Source: Arcobacter cloacae
Lineage (GTDB): Bacteria; Campylobacterota; Campylobacteria; Campylobacterales; Arcobacteraceae
Direction: 5' to 3'
DNA: 64,000 nucleotides
NCBI RefSeq assembly: GCF_013201935.1
Contig: NZ_CP053833.1
Coordinates: 1,054,001 to 1,118,000, forward strand
A program made the translations under genes and the position numbers. Below are positions 54,190 through 61,698 of the stretch, one piece after another. Positions within the stretch are counted from its first letter, which is position 1; each line of letters opens with the position of its first letter. Under the pieces are notes generated by a model. That model did no database searches. It was given only the letters and a program-made list of their open reading frames with translations, and was not told the DNA's origin.

Positions 54190-55290
54190 ATGACTGTTAT
54201 AGAATTATTTCAAAAATTATTAAGATTTCAATCAATCACTCCAAATGATGATGGAGCATTTGATTTTATAGAAGAGTATTTAGGAAGTGACTGGACTTGT
54301 ATCAAAGTAGATATGGAAGGGGTAAAAAATAGATTTTATTATAAAAAATTCAACGAAAATCCTCAACACCTTTGTTTTGCAGGTCATATAGATGTTGTTC
54401 CTACAGGTAAAAACTGGGAAGTTGACCCATTTGTAGCTGATGTGGTTGATGGAGTTATTACTGCACGTGGTGCTCAGGATATGAAAAGTGGTGATGCTGC
54501 TTTTTTATATGCTTGTAAACACGCTACAAATTTTGATGGAACACTTTCTATTCTTCTTACAAGTGATGAAGAGGGTGAGGGAACTTATGGAACTATCAAA
54601 ATGCTTGAGCATTTAAAGCAGATAAATTTTATTCCAAATTACGCAGTTGTAGCAGAACCAACTTGTGAAGAGGTATTTGGAGATGCTATAAAAGTAGGGC
54701 GAAGAGGAAGTATAAATGGATATATCACAATAAAAGGAAAACAAGGACACGCAGCATATCCTGAAAAGTGTATAAATCCTGTGCATAATTTTGCCGAGAT
54801 TCTACCAAAAATCGCTGGAATAAATCTTGATAATGGAGATGAATATTTTGCTCCAAGTAAACTTGTAATAACTGATATTAGAGGTGGTATGGAAGTTACA
54901 AATGTAACTCCAAATGAATTAAAAATCATGTTTAATGTAAGAAACTCTACAAACACTACAAAAGAATCTGTGGAAAGCTTTATAAATGAAAATTTAAAAG
55001 GTTTGGAGTATGATTTTAGAACAACGCAAGGTTCATTTCCATTTGTTACAAATAAAGAATCAAAAGTAGTAAAAGCTATGGAAACTTCAATAAAAGAAGT
55101 TTTAGGAGTAACAACAAAACACTCAACACATGGTGGAACAAGTGACGCTAGATATTTTGGTAGTTTTGGGATAGAAGCTATAGAATTTGGTGTTATAAAT
55201 GATACGATTCATAGTGTTGGTGAGAGAACAACTGTGAAAGAAGTTGAGGGATTGACTGCTGTTTTTGAGGATTTGATAAAAAAATTCTAA
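54190..55290 (+). CDS. dapE: Succinyl-diaminopimelate desuccinylase
   Basis: This 366-residue M20 metallopeptidase produces LL-diaminopimelate for lysine and peptidoglycan. It has the zinc ligand motifs CFAGHIDVVPTG, ARGAQDMKSGDAAF, LTSDEEGEGTYGT (catalytic Glu pair) and STHGGTSDARYF. The lid domain RGSINGYITIKGKQGHAAYPE is intact. RGAQDMKSG varies from the usual RGAADMKGG. A hairpin terminator follows the stop. Confidence 0.95.
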   Translation: MTVIELFQKLLRFQSITPNDDGAFDFIEEYLGSDWTCIKVDMEGVKNRFYYKKFNENPQHLCFAGHIDVVPTGKNWEVDPFVADVVDGVITARGAQDMKSGDAAFLYACKHATNFDGTLSILLTSDEEGEGTYGTIKMLEHLKQINFIPNYAVVAEPTCEEVFGDAIKVGRRGSINGYITIKGKQGHAAYPEKCINPVHNFAEILPKIAGINLDNGDEYFAPSKLVITDIRGGMEVTNVTPNELKIMFNVRNSTNTTKESVESFINENLKGLEYDFRTTQGSFPFVTNKESKVVKAMETSIKEVLGVTTKHSTHGGTSDARYFGSFGIEAIEFGVINDTIHSVGERTTVKEVEGLTAVFEDLIKKF

Positions 55291-55301
55291 TTTCTACTAA
55301 A

Positions 55302-55331
55302 AAAGCTTTGGAATTTTCCAAGGCTTTCTTT
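55302..55331 (+). terminator. Rho-independent terminator after dapE
   Basis: AAAGCTTTGGAA (55302-55313) pairs with TTCCAAGGCTTT (55316-55327) with one G-U pair, followed by CTTTC and further T-rich sequence. The preceding A-run makes it usable on the other strand too. Confidence 0.75.
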
Positions 55332-55362
55332 CAATTTGTAATTTTTTAAATCTTAAAATAGT

Positions 55363-55396
55363 TTGACTTCAAAATGTTATTACAATATAATTACAT
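55363..55396 (+). promoter_or_regulatory. mazEF promoter with overlapping dyad
   Basis: TTGACT at 55363-55368 and TATAAT at 55386-55391 are 17 bases apart, the best sigma70-type promoter in the window. A dyad ATGTTATTA (55374-55382), CAATA, TAATTACAT (55388-55396) overlaps the -10 box with one mismatch. That is where a MazE-MazF complex would repress its own transcription. Confidence 0.65.
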
Positions 55397-55424
55397 AATA
55401 AAATAAAAATTGTAGGATTTTAAA

Positions 55425-55685
55425 ATGACGATGCTTACAAAAATAGGAAATTCACAAGGTATTAGAATACCAAAAGCACTTATAAAAGAGGCTCATCTTG
55501 AAAATGTAGAGATTGATTTAGAGGTAGTTGAAAATGGCTTACTTTTAAAACCAATTAAAAAAAATACAAGAGAAAATTGGGAAGAAAATATAAAACAAGT
55601 TTTAGAAAAAAACAAAAATAAAAAAGATGAAGCTATACTTGAAGATTTTTTAAATGATAGTGATTTGGAAGATTACGAATGGTAG
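55425..55685 (+). CDS. mazE: MazE-type antitoxin (AbrB/SpoVT fold)
   Basis: This 86-residue protein has an N-terminal swapped-hairpin DNA-binding domain, MTMLTKIGNSQGIRIPKALI followed by IDLEVVENGLLLKPI, and an acidic C-terminal tail (~50-86, DEAILEDFLNDSDLEDYEW) that would wrap around the toxin. It precedes and overlaps the MazF gene by seven bases, the usual module order. Ribosome site TAGGA lies upstream of the ATG. Confidence 0.92.
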   Translation: MTMLTKIGNSQGIRIPKALIKEAHLENVEIDLEVVENGLLLKPIKKNTRENWEENIKQVLEKNKNKKDEAILEDFLNDSDLEDYEW

Positions 55686-56008
55686 AAGAATTAATAAACA
55701 GATTTGATATATATTTAGTAAAGCTAAATCCAACTATGGGAAGTGAAATTCAAAAAACTAGACCTTGCATCATCATCTCTCCAAATGAAATGAATGTATT
55801 AAATACAGTTATCGTAGCTCCCATGACAAGTAAAGGTTTTGATTTTGTGTTTAGACCAAAAATAAGTTTTGAAAGTAAAAATGGTTTAGTTTTGCTTGAC
55901 CAAATTAGAACTGTTGATAAATCAAGATTTGTAAAAAAACTAGGAACAGTTGATATTGAAAAATCAAAAGAGATTTCTTCTATGTTAGTCGAGATTTTTA
56001 AATATTAG
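55679..56008 (+). CDS. mazF: MazF/PemK-type endoribonuclease toxin
   Basis: The 109-residue toxin has the PemK fold pattern: DIYLVKLNPTMGSEIQKTRP with the conserved RP, CIIISPNEMN, VIVAPMTSKG (Thr of the active site), and GLVLLDQIRTVDKSRFVKK with the catalytic Arg (QIRTVD). MazF cuts mRNA at short sequences, and the recognised sequence cannot be predicted. It is intact and paired with mazE upstream. Confidence 0.93.
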   Translation: MVEELINRFDIYLVKLNPTMGSEIQKTRPCIIISPNEMNVLNTVIVAPMTSKGFDFVFRPKISFESKNGLVLLDQIRTVDKSRFVKKLGTVDIEKSKEISSMLVEIFKY

Positions 56009-56018
56009 AAATAAAAAC

Positions 56019-56078
56019 ATGATAAATTTACTTTATATTTCTAAGTAAAAATCATATAATGATAAGTAAATTTATCAT
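56019..56078. promoter_or_regulatory. Candidate operator of the hipA-hipB module
   Basis: ATGATAAATTTACTT (56019-56033) and its exact inverse complement (56064-56078) are 30 bases apart. The second arm also forms a local palindrome ATGATAA-N6-TTATCAT (56059-56078). The pair ends 12 bases before the hipA ATG. HipB-type repressors bind such paired dyads, and binding here would block the hipA promoter. Confidence 0.6.
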
Positions 56079-56090
56079 TTAGAGTAAAAC

Positions 56091-57305
56091 ATGAAAGATA
56101 TAAAAGTAATCATAAACAATCATGAAGTAGGAAATCTTTTTTTTGAGAAAGAAAAAAATCAGTATGGATTCAACTATACACAGGATTTTAAACCTATTTC
56201 TTTAATCATGCCTTATAAAACTTCTTCGTATATTTGGCACTACAAACTTCATCCAATTTTTGATATGAATACGCCTGAGGGATATTTGTTTGAGATATTT
56301 AAAAAATATTTAACCAAAGAGTATGGATATATTGATGATTTTTTGGTTTTTTCTCATATTTGCTCAAATATTCAAAGTAGATTATCTTACAAAAGTTTTG
56401 TAAATCAAAAAGAGTTTTTATCTTTGGATATAGATGAAGTTTTACAAAATGATTCACAAGATACCTTTACAAAAATAGTTACAACTTTTTTAGGTAAAAA
56501 TGCCATTTCAGGTGTTCAGCCAAAATCTTTGGCTCTTTTAGAAGATAAAGAGAGTTTATCCACAAAAGAGTATATTATAAAAACTTGGGATGAAGAGTAT
56601 CCACAACTTGCACTTAATGAATATTTTTGTTTAAAAGCTATTGAAAAAATAGGTGTAAAGATTCCAAATATACAACTTTCAAAAAATAATAAGTTTTTAT
56701 TGGTTGAGCGATTTAATTATGATAAAGAATCAGATACTTTTTTAGGTTTTGAAGAGATTTTAACTTTGCTTGGAAAAAACAAAGATGAAAAATATAGTGG
56801 AAGTTATGAACAAGTTGCAAAGGTGATTTATAGTGTTACAACCAATAAATTAGAAGATATAAAAAGCTTTTATAAAGTAGTAATTATGAATTATTTGCTT
56901 AAAAATGGCGATGCTCATCTTAAAAACTTTGGAATACTTTATAATGATGATTTTTCAAAAATATGGTTTTCTCCTACTTATGATGTGGTAAATACTGTGG
57001 TTTATTTTCATAAAGATAAACCAGCTCTTACTATGTTTGGTAAAAAAGTTTGGTTAGGTAAAAAAGAGCTTGTGAAGTTTGGAGTACAAAATTGCTATTT
57101 AAGTGAATCTGATGCAATAAATATTTATGAAAATTGTATAGAAGTCTTAAAAGATAGTATAGAAGAATTAGAAAAATATATAAATACAAATAAAGAGTTT
57201 GAAGAAATAGGGCAAAAAATGATTGATTCTTGGAAATTATCATTAAGTCAAAAAACACAAAAGGAGATTCCACTTGAAACTATACGAAATTGGTCAACAA
57301 ATTAG
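56091..57305 (+). CDS. hipA: HipA-type serine/threonine kinase toxin
   Basis: The 404-residue protein has the HipA N-terminal subdomain (NLFFEKEKNQYGFNYTQDF) and kinase core: SGVQPKSLAL (~140-149), EYIIKTWDEEYPQLALNEYF, FLLVERFNYD, and the catalytic loop LLKNGDAHLKNFGIL (~268-282), then FSPTYDVVNTV (metal-binding Asp). E. coli HipA phosphorylates glutamyl-tRNA synthetase. Targets of this one are unknown. It precedes rather than follows its antitoxin gene, which it overlaps by 32 bases. Confidence 0.92.
   Translation: MKDIKVIINNHEVGNLFFEKEKNQYGFNYTQDFKPISLIMPYKTSSYIWHYKLHPIFDMNTPEGYLFEIFKKYLTKEYGYIDDFLVFSHICSNIQSRLSYKSFVNQKEFLSLDIDEVLQNDSQDTFTKIVTTFLGKNAISGVQPKSLALLEDKESLSTKEYIIKTWDEEYPQLALNEYFCLKAIEKIGVKIPNIQLSKNNKFLLVERFNYDKESDTFLGFEEILTLLGKNKDEKYSGSYEQVAKVIYSVTTNKLEDIKSFYKVVIMNYLLKNGDAHLKNFGILYNDDFSKIWFSPTYDVVNTVVYFHKDKPALTMFGKKVWLGKKELVKFGVQNCYLSESDAINIYENCIEVLKDSIEELEKYINTNKEFEEIGQKMIDSWKLSLSQKTQKEIPLETIRNWSTN
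57261..57266 (+). promoter_or_regulatory. Ribosome-binding site for hipB inside hipA
   Basis: A perfect AAGGAG lies seven bases before TTG 57274, inside the hipA coding region. It supports the TTG start and separate, efficient translation of the antitoxin. Confidence 0.8.
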
Positions 57306-57510
57306 AACTTTACGAGAAGCAAAAAAACTAACTCAAGAGCAATTAGCCACTAAATGTGGAATTAGTAGAGTCACTCTTGGGAAAATTGAACGAGGGGAGT
57401 TGGGAAATACTTCTGTTAAAACTTTGGATATTATCCTTGCTAGTTTAGGTTTGGAAATAGAGTTTAAAACTATTCGAGGTTTTGGATTGCCAAATCTTGA
57501 TGAATTGTAA
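57274..57510 (+). CDS. hipB: HipB-like XRE-family antitoxin
   Basis: This 78-residue helix-turn-helix protein reads LYEIGQQIRTLREAKKLTQEQLA followed by CGISRVTLGKIERGELGNTSVKTL, in overlapping parts, typical of HipB/XRE regulators. The C-terminal FKTIRGFGLPNLDEL tail can contact HipA. It starts at TTG behind a perfect ribosome site. It would neutralise HipA and repress the module. Order toxin-first is opposite to E. coli hipBA. Confidence 0.9.
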   Translation: MKLYEIGQQIRTLREAKKLTQEQLATKCGISRVTLGKIERGELGNTSVKTLDIILASLGLEIEFKTIRGFGLPNLDEL

Positions 57511-57539
57511 AATAAAAGAAGAGACTAAAAAATCTCTTC
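57509..57539 (-). terminator. Terminator hairpin for the ABC ATPase gene (minus strand)
   Basis: GAAGAGA (57518-57524) and TCTCTTC (57533-57539) form a seven-base stem with an eight-base loop; reading leftward, it is followed by TTTTATTTT. It overlaps the 3' end of the ATPase gene and lies between convergent genes. Confidence 0.5.
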
Positions 57540-58313
57540 CACAAAATACCTACCATTTTTTTCACCAATTGATAACTTAGTATCAAAAATCTCTGATAGA
57601 TTTTCATTTGTTAAAATCTCTTCTTTTTTTCCACTTTTATAAATAGTATTATTAAAAATCAAAGCTACATTTCCTATCTCTTCAAAAATCTCTTCCAAGT
57701 GGTGAGTTACCAAAATAATTGATGCTGTAGATGAAAGTTTTTTTAGCATTTTTATAAAATTTATCTGTGCTTTTATATCAAGTCCAACTGTTGGTTCATC
57801 TAAAATAAATGCTTTTGGTTCATGAATAAGCGCACGTCCAACTATACATTTTCTAAGCTGTCCTGTACTCATTTCAGCTACTTTTTTATCTTTTAAATCA
57901 ACAATATCTAAAAATTCTAAAACCTCTTTTGCTTTTATGATTTGTTCTTTTGTAAAATCTTGATGAGTGAATATTCCAACAGAACTATAATGTCCACTTA
58001 AAACAACCTCAAAACCATTTAGATATCCCGCTTCTCTTGCAAAATAGTTATGTAAATCATTTGTGATGATTCCTAACTCTTTTCTTAATTCAAAAATAGA
58101 GTAGGTTGATTTTCCTAAAATCTCTTTTTTATAAGTATTCGTTTTTCGTGGATGAATTTCTGATTGGATTAGTTTCATCAAAGTTGATTTTCCACTTCCG
58201 TTTGCTCCAAGTATCGCCCAATGTTCACCTTGTTTGATTTTTAATGTTACATCTTTTAAAATAATTTTTTCATCATATCCAACATTTATATTTTCAAAAT
58301 CAATAATATTCAT
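57525..58313 (-). CDS. ABC transporter ATP-binding protein, stand-alone
   Basis: This 262-residue ATPase has Walker A GANGSGKST (36-44), signature STGQLRK (149-155) with Thr-Gly in the usual S-G-G positions, Walker B AFILDEPTVGLD (~168-179) and the H loop VTHHLEE. The sequence resembles the ModF/YlmA-type single ATPases more than a typical importer subunit. No permease gene is adjacent. It may be a soluble regulatory ATPase or pair with a permease elsewhere. Confidence 0.88.
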   Translation of the reverse strand: MNIIDFENINVGYDEKIILKDVTLKIKQGEHWAILGANGSGKSTLMKLIQSEIHPRKTNTYKKEILGKSTYSIFELRKELGIITNDLHNYFAREAGYLNGFEVVLSGHYSSVGIFTHQDFTKEQIIKAKEVLEFLDIVDLKDKKVAEMSTGQLRKCIVGRALIHEPKAFILDEPTVGLDIKAQINFIKMLKKLSSTASIILVTHHLEEIFEEIGNVALIFNNTIYKSGKKEEILTNENLSEIFDTKLSIGEKNGRYFVEEIF

Positions 58314-58362
58314 AATATTCCCTAAAATAGTTCTTTTTAAGATACTACTAGCAAATGTTTAA

Positions 58363-58368
58363 TATAAT
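58363..58368 (+). promoter_or_regulatory. Probable -10 element for the 58398 operon
   Basis: TATAAT lies 29 bases upstream of the ATG at 58398, in the divergent gap between the ABC ATPase and the GyrI-like gene; an AAAGA ribosome site follows. Confidence 0.45.
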
Positions 58369-58397
58369 CCTTAAATAATAAAAAAGAAAGAGTAAAA

Positions 58398-58841
58398 ATG
58401 AAAGTTACAAGAATAAAAAAATTAATGATTTCAGGAATTAGTGTAGTTACAAATAATGAGTTTGAAATGAGTGAAGAAAATGGCAAAATAGCTGGACTTT
58501 GGGAAGAGTATTTTCAAAAAGATATTTATAAAAAGACCTTTGACAAAGCAAATAGTGATTTTATGTATGGAGTTTATAGCAATTATGAATCAGATGCAAG
58601 TGGAAACTATAAAGTAACTGTTGGTGTTGAAGTTACAAAACCAAAAAATGCCATTGTTATTGAAGACAAAAAATATTTAGTTTTTTCAAAACAAGGTGAA
58701 CTTCCGATGGTTGTAGTTGAATTATGGGAAGAGATTTGGGATTATTTTGAAAAAAATAGCGAATACGAAAGAGCTTTTGAAATTGATTTTGAAAAATATG
58801 CAAAAGAGGATGAAGTAGAGATTTATGTTTCTATAAAATAA
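58398..58841 (+). CDS. GyrI-like/AraC effector-binding domain protein
   Basis: This 147-residue stand-alone effector-binding (SOUL/GyrI-like) domain has IAGLWEEYFQKDIYKK, FMYGVYSNYESDASGNYKVTVGVEV and a conserved glutamate-containing VVELWEEIWDYFEKNS. Such domains bind small hydrophobic or cationic ligands, either as drug sensors or as hydrolases. No helix-turn-helix is attached. It is the first of three close genes (58398-59629). Confidence 0.85.
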   Translation: MKVTRIKKLMISGISVVTNNEFEMSEENGKIAGLWEEYFQKDIYKKTFDKANSDFMYGVYSNYESDASGNYKVTVGVEVTKPKNAIVIEDKKYLVFSKQGELPMVVVELWEEIWDYFEKNSEYERAFEIDFEKYAKEDEVEIYVSIK

Positions 58842-58849
58842 GGATTAGT

Positions 58850-59332
58850 GTGAATAATAAAGTAATAGTATCTTTTTTACCTAATTCTAGTAATGCGAAT
58901 AGTTTTATTTCTAAAATAGATTTTGCAGATTCTTATAAAATTGAGTTATTAAAAGATGAAGAAATAAAGGAAATATATTTAAAACTACTTTCAAATAATT
59001 CTACTTTGATAAAATCTTTGATGTCATTTCGGAATAAAATAATGTCTTTATTTGGCTTTAAAACAGAAATTAAACATTCAAATAATGTCAAAGATATTCA
59101 AGTTGGAAATAAAGTAGGTTTTTTTACTATTTATTATGTTGATGAGTATGAAATTATTGCTGGAGAAAAAGATAAACATTTGGATTTTTGTGTATCTTTT
59201 TATAAAAATGATACTATTTTAACTGTTACTACTTTAGTACAATATAATAATTTTTTTGGAAAAATTTATATGAATTTAGTAAAACCTTTTCACAAATTAG
59301 TAGTAAAAAATATGTTAAGAAATTTAAAATAA
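58850..59332 (+). CDS. DUF2867 family protein
   Basis: The 160-residue protein matches the DUF2867 pattern: FADSYKIELLKDEEI, LIKSLMSFRNKIMSLFGFKT, GNKVGFFTIYYVDEYEIIAGEKDKHLDF (in two parts), and KIYMNLVKPFHKLVVKNML. This fold is often linked to SRPBCC-like proteins, but no activity is known to me. Start is GTG 58850, five bases after AAGGA. It lies eight bases after the GyrI-like gene and before a chorismate mutase gene. Confidence 0.82.
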   Translation: MNNKVIVSFLPNSSNANSFISKIDFADSYKIELLKDEEIKEIYLKLLSNNSTLIKSLMSFRNKIMSLFGFKTEIKHSNNVKDIQVGNKVGFFTIYYVDEYEIIAGEKDKHLDFCVSFYKNDTILTVTTLVQYNNFFGKIYMNLVKPFHKLVVKNMLRNLK

Positions 59333-59341
59333 AGAAGTAAT

Positions 59342-59629
59342 ATGATTGAATGTAATTCAATAGATGAAGTAAGAAATAATATAAATAATATCGATGAACA
59401 AATAGTAAAACTAATCGCTTTAAGAGGTAGTTTTGTAAAACAAGCAGCAAAGTTCAAAAAAGATAGCGATGATGTAAAAGCACCAACAAGGGTGGAAGAG
59501 GTTATTTCTAAAGTAAAAAATTTAGCAAAAATAACTGGTGCAAATGAAGAAGTTGTTGAAAATGTTTATAGAACGATGATTGATAGTTTTATAAACCTTG
59601 AGATGAAAGAGTTTGAAAATCTGAAATGA
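59342..59629 (+). CDS. Chorismate mutase (AroQ type)
   Basis: This 95-residue all-helical protein has the AroQ pattern VRNNINNIDEQIVKLIALRG, FVKQAAKFKKD, APTRVEEVISKVKNLAKITG and a C-terminal helix VYRTMIDSFINLEM. It converts chorismate to prephenate or, in the PchB-like branch, cleaves isochorismate. Stand-alone small AroQ proteins of this kind are common in Campylobacterota. It is ten bases after the DUF2867 gene. Confidence 0.85.
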   Translation: MIECNSIDEVRNNINNIDEQIVKLIALRGSFVKQAAKFKKDSDDVKAPTRVEEVISKVKNLAKITGANEEVVENVYRTMIDSFINLEMKEFENLK

Positions 59630-59729
59630 AAGTTGATAAATTTTAGTATAAAAAAAGATTCTAAAATTATTCAAAAATATTGAAATAAAGCTCAAAATAT
59701 CCCTAAATCATAAAAAAGAATTATTATTG

Positions 59730-59735
59730 TATAAT
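59730..59735 (+). promoter_or_regulatory. Probable -10 element of the YjdM/PhnA-like gene
   Basis: TATAAT preceded by TTG lies 27 bases before the ATG at 59763. The 133-base gap before it holds no other gene or clear hairpin. Confidence 0.5.
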
Positions 59736-59762
59736 CGGGCATTTAATGTTTAAAGGAAAAAA

Positions 59763-60113
59763 ATGAGTCAATTACCAAACTGCCCAAAATGTGGGAGTGA
59801 ATATACTTACGAAGATGGAGATTTATATATCTGTCCTGAGTGTGCTAACGAGTGGTCACAAGATTCATCTTTGGAAAGTAGTAATAGTGATACGTTAGTT
59901 GTAAAAGATGCGAATGGTACTATTTTACAAGATGGTGACGATGTTACTGTTATAAAAGATTTAAAAGTAAAAGGTAGTTCATCTGGTATAAAAGTTGGTA
60001 CTAAAATCAAAGGTATTAGACTTGTTGATGGAAATGATGGTCATAATATCGACTGTAAAGTTCCAGGTGTTGGAGCTATAAAATTAAAACAAGAGTTTGT
60101 TAAAAAATCTTAA
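59763..60113 (+). CDS. Zinc ribbon protein YjdM (PhnA family)
   Basis: This 116-residue protein has a zinc ribbon with C7-x2-C10 and C24-x2-C27 ([23 protein letters not shown] in parts), then the YjdM/PhnA domain: [28 protein letters not shown] and [22 protein letters not shown], each split over strands. Despite the name PhnA, these are not phosphonoacetate hydrolases, and the function is poorly known. It is of normal length. Confidence 0.92.
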   Translation: MSQLPNCPKCGSEYTYEDGDLYICPECANEWSQDSSLESSNSDTLVVKDANGTILQDGDDVTVIKDLKVKGSSSGIKVGTKIKGIRLVDGNDGHNIDCKVPGVGAIKLKQEFVKKS

Positions 60114-60122
60114 AACACTTTT

Positions 60123-60156
60123 TTATAAGAAGTTTTAAAATTAAAACTTCTTATAA
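60123..60156. terminator. Long AT-rich hairpin after the yjdM gene
   Basis: Perfect 16-base arms TTATAAGAAGTTTTAA and TTAAAACTTCTTATAA around two As follow the stop by nine bases. There is no T-run after the stem, so it may act as a weak terminator or mRNA 3' stabiliser. A TATAAT at 60166-60171 starts the next unit. Confidence 0.5.
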
Positions 60157-60185
60157 ATCTCAAGCTATAATCCAAAAGAGTTAAA

Positions 60186-60803
60186 ATGAATTTAGAAAAA
60201 TTAAAAGATATGGAAGAGGAGTTTTTGACTTTTTATCCAACTGGTTTTGAAGATGCAAAATTTTTTCCAACTATGAAAAAATTCAATCCTTCTAAACTTG
60301 AAGAGTTCACAAGAGAAAATCTGAAAAAAGATAATTTTTCTAATCCAAATTTGATTGTAGAAGCTTTTTTTAAAATCATTCAAAAATCTGTTTTAGTATC
60401 ACTATTTGATAAACTAAAATTTCGTGATATGTTGGCAAATTTAACTTCTTATGAAAAAGATATGTTAAGTATTGAAGTTTATGAATTATTACATGGAAAT
60501 CAAAAAGATGGATTTGATGGAATTGTAGAGTTCTTATCTCAATATAATCTTGCAAAATGGACGATAATATCTGTTGTTTTATATTATAACGATAGACAAA
60601 AAGAGTATTTTATCAAACCAACAACCACAAAAAATGTAATCAAATATTTTGAAATAAAAGATTTAGTTTATAAACCAACTCCTAATTTTGAGTTTTATGA
60701 TTCTTATAAAAAAGTATTAAATGAGATGAAAAAAAACGTTCATAAATCTCTTCATCCTGATAATGCTGCATTTACTGGTTTTTTGCGAATAGGAATGGAA
60801 TAA
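60186..60803 (+). CDS. Uncharacterised 205-residue protein
   Basis: I recognise no family. The protein is soluble, charged and mainly helical: MEEEFLTFYPTGFEDAKFFP, NLIVEAFFKIIQKSVLVSLF, KFRDMLANLTSYEKDMLSIEV, and KKNVHKSLHPDNAAFTGFLR at the C-terminus. A TATAAT lies 14 bases before the ATG, implying a very short leader. It precedes the DMT transporter gene by four bases. Confidence 0.75.
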   Translation: MNLEKLKDMEEEFLTFYPTGFEDAKFFPTMKKFNPSKLEEFTRENLKKDNFSNPNLIVEAFFKIIQKSVLVSLFDKLKFRDMLANLTSYEKDMLSIEVYELLHGNQKDGFDGIVEFLSQYNLAKWTIISVVLYYNDRQKEYFIKPTTTKNVIKYFEIKDLVYKPTPNFEFYDSYKKVLNEMKKNVHKSLHPDNAAFTGFLRIGME

Positions 60804-60807
60804 TATT

Positions 60808-61689
60808 TTGACACAAACTTTAAAAGCCCATATTATGGTATTCATAGCTACATTTTTAGTAGCTGGTTCTTTTATTGCTTCTTCTAAACTTTCAGGAGTA
60901 ATTGATTCTATCTCTTTAACTTTGTATAGATTTGTTCTAGCAGCTATTATTTTAGCTCCAATTATTTTAATAAAAAAAGAGTTTAGAGAAAAAATTGTTT
61001 CAACATTCCCAAGAGCTATGATTATAGGATTATTTTATGCTTTATATTTTATTGGAATGTTCAAAGCTTTGGAGACAACAACAGCTTTAAATACTGGAAC
61101 TTTATATACTTTAGTTCCTTTAATGACAGCGATTTTATGTATATTCTTTTTTAAAGAAAAAATGAATTTAAAACAACTTTTTATATATTTTATAGGAATT
61201 ATTGGAACTTGTATTGTTGTTTTTAAAGCAGATTTTGAACTCTTTTTAGGCTTTTCTTTAAGTGAAGGAGATATTATTTTTTTATTTGCTTCAACTTCTA
61301 TGGCTTTATATTCAATATTTTTAAAACTTTTACATAGAAAAGGAGATATTCTTTTAGTTTTAGTTTTTACCACACTAATTGGTGGATGCTTTTGGATGTT
61401 TATAACAATGCAGGTTTTAAATATACCTTTTGGATGGGGAAAAATCAAAGGTGATTTATTTTATTGGATGGCTTATTTAGTTATTGGAACAACAGTTATA
61501 ACTTTATATTTGTATCAAAAAAGTTCTATTATTTTAGGTCCTAAGAAATTGATGGCATATGTATATTTAAGTCCAGCGATGGTTGCAATTTTATCTTTTA
61601 TAATAGAAAAACAGACTATTAGTTTTAATGTTTTTATGGGAATTATAATCTCAACATTTGCTACAATAGTTTTATTAAAACAAAAATAA
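60808..61689 (+). CDS. DMT superfamily (EamA) transporter
   Basis: The 293-residue inner-membrane protein has ten hydrophobic segments in two EamA repeats, with FIASSKLSGVIDSISLTLYR near the start of the first and a short basic loop (LKLLHRKGD) before the second. DMT family members export amino acids, nucleobases or other metabolites. It starts at TTG 60808 behind GGAA. Substrate is not predictable. Confidence 0.88.
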   Translation: MTQTLKAHIMVFIATFLVAGSFIASSKLSGVIDSISLTLYRFVLAAIILAPIILIKKEFREKIVSTFPRAMIIGLFYALYFIGMFKALETTTALNTGTLYTLVPLMTAILCIFFFKEKMNLKQLFIYFIGIIGTCIVVFKADFELFLGFSLSEGDIIFLFASTSMALYSIFLKLLHRKGDILLVLVFTTLIGGCFWMFITMQVLNIPFGWGKIKGDLFYWMAYLVIGTTVITLYLYQKSSIILGPKKLMAYVYLSPAMVAILSFIIEKQTISFNVFMGIIISTFATIVLLKQK

Positions 61690-61698
61690 GAGAAGATT

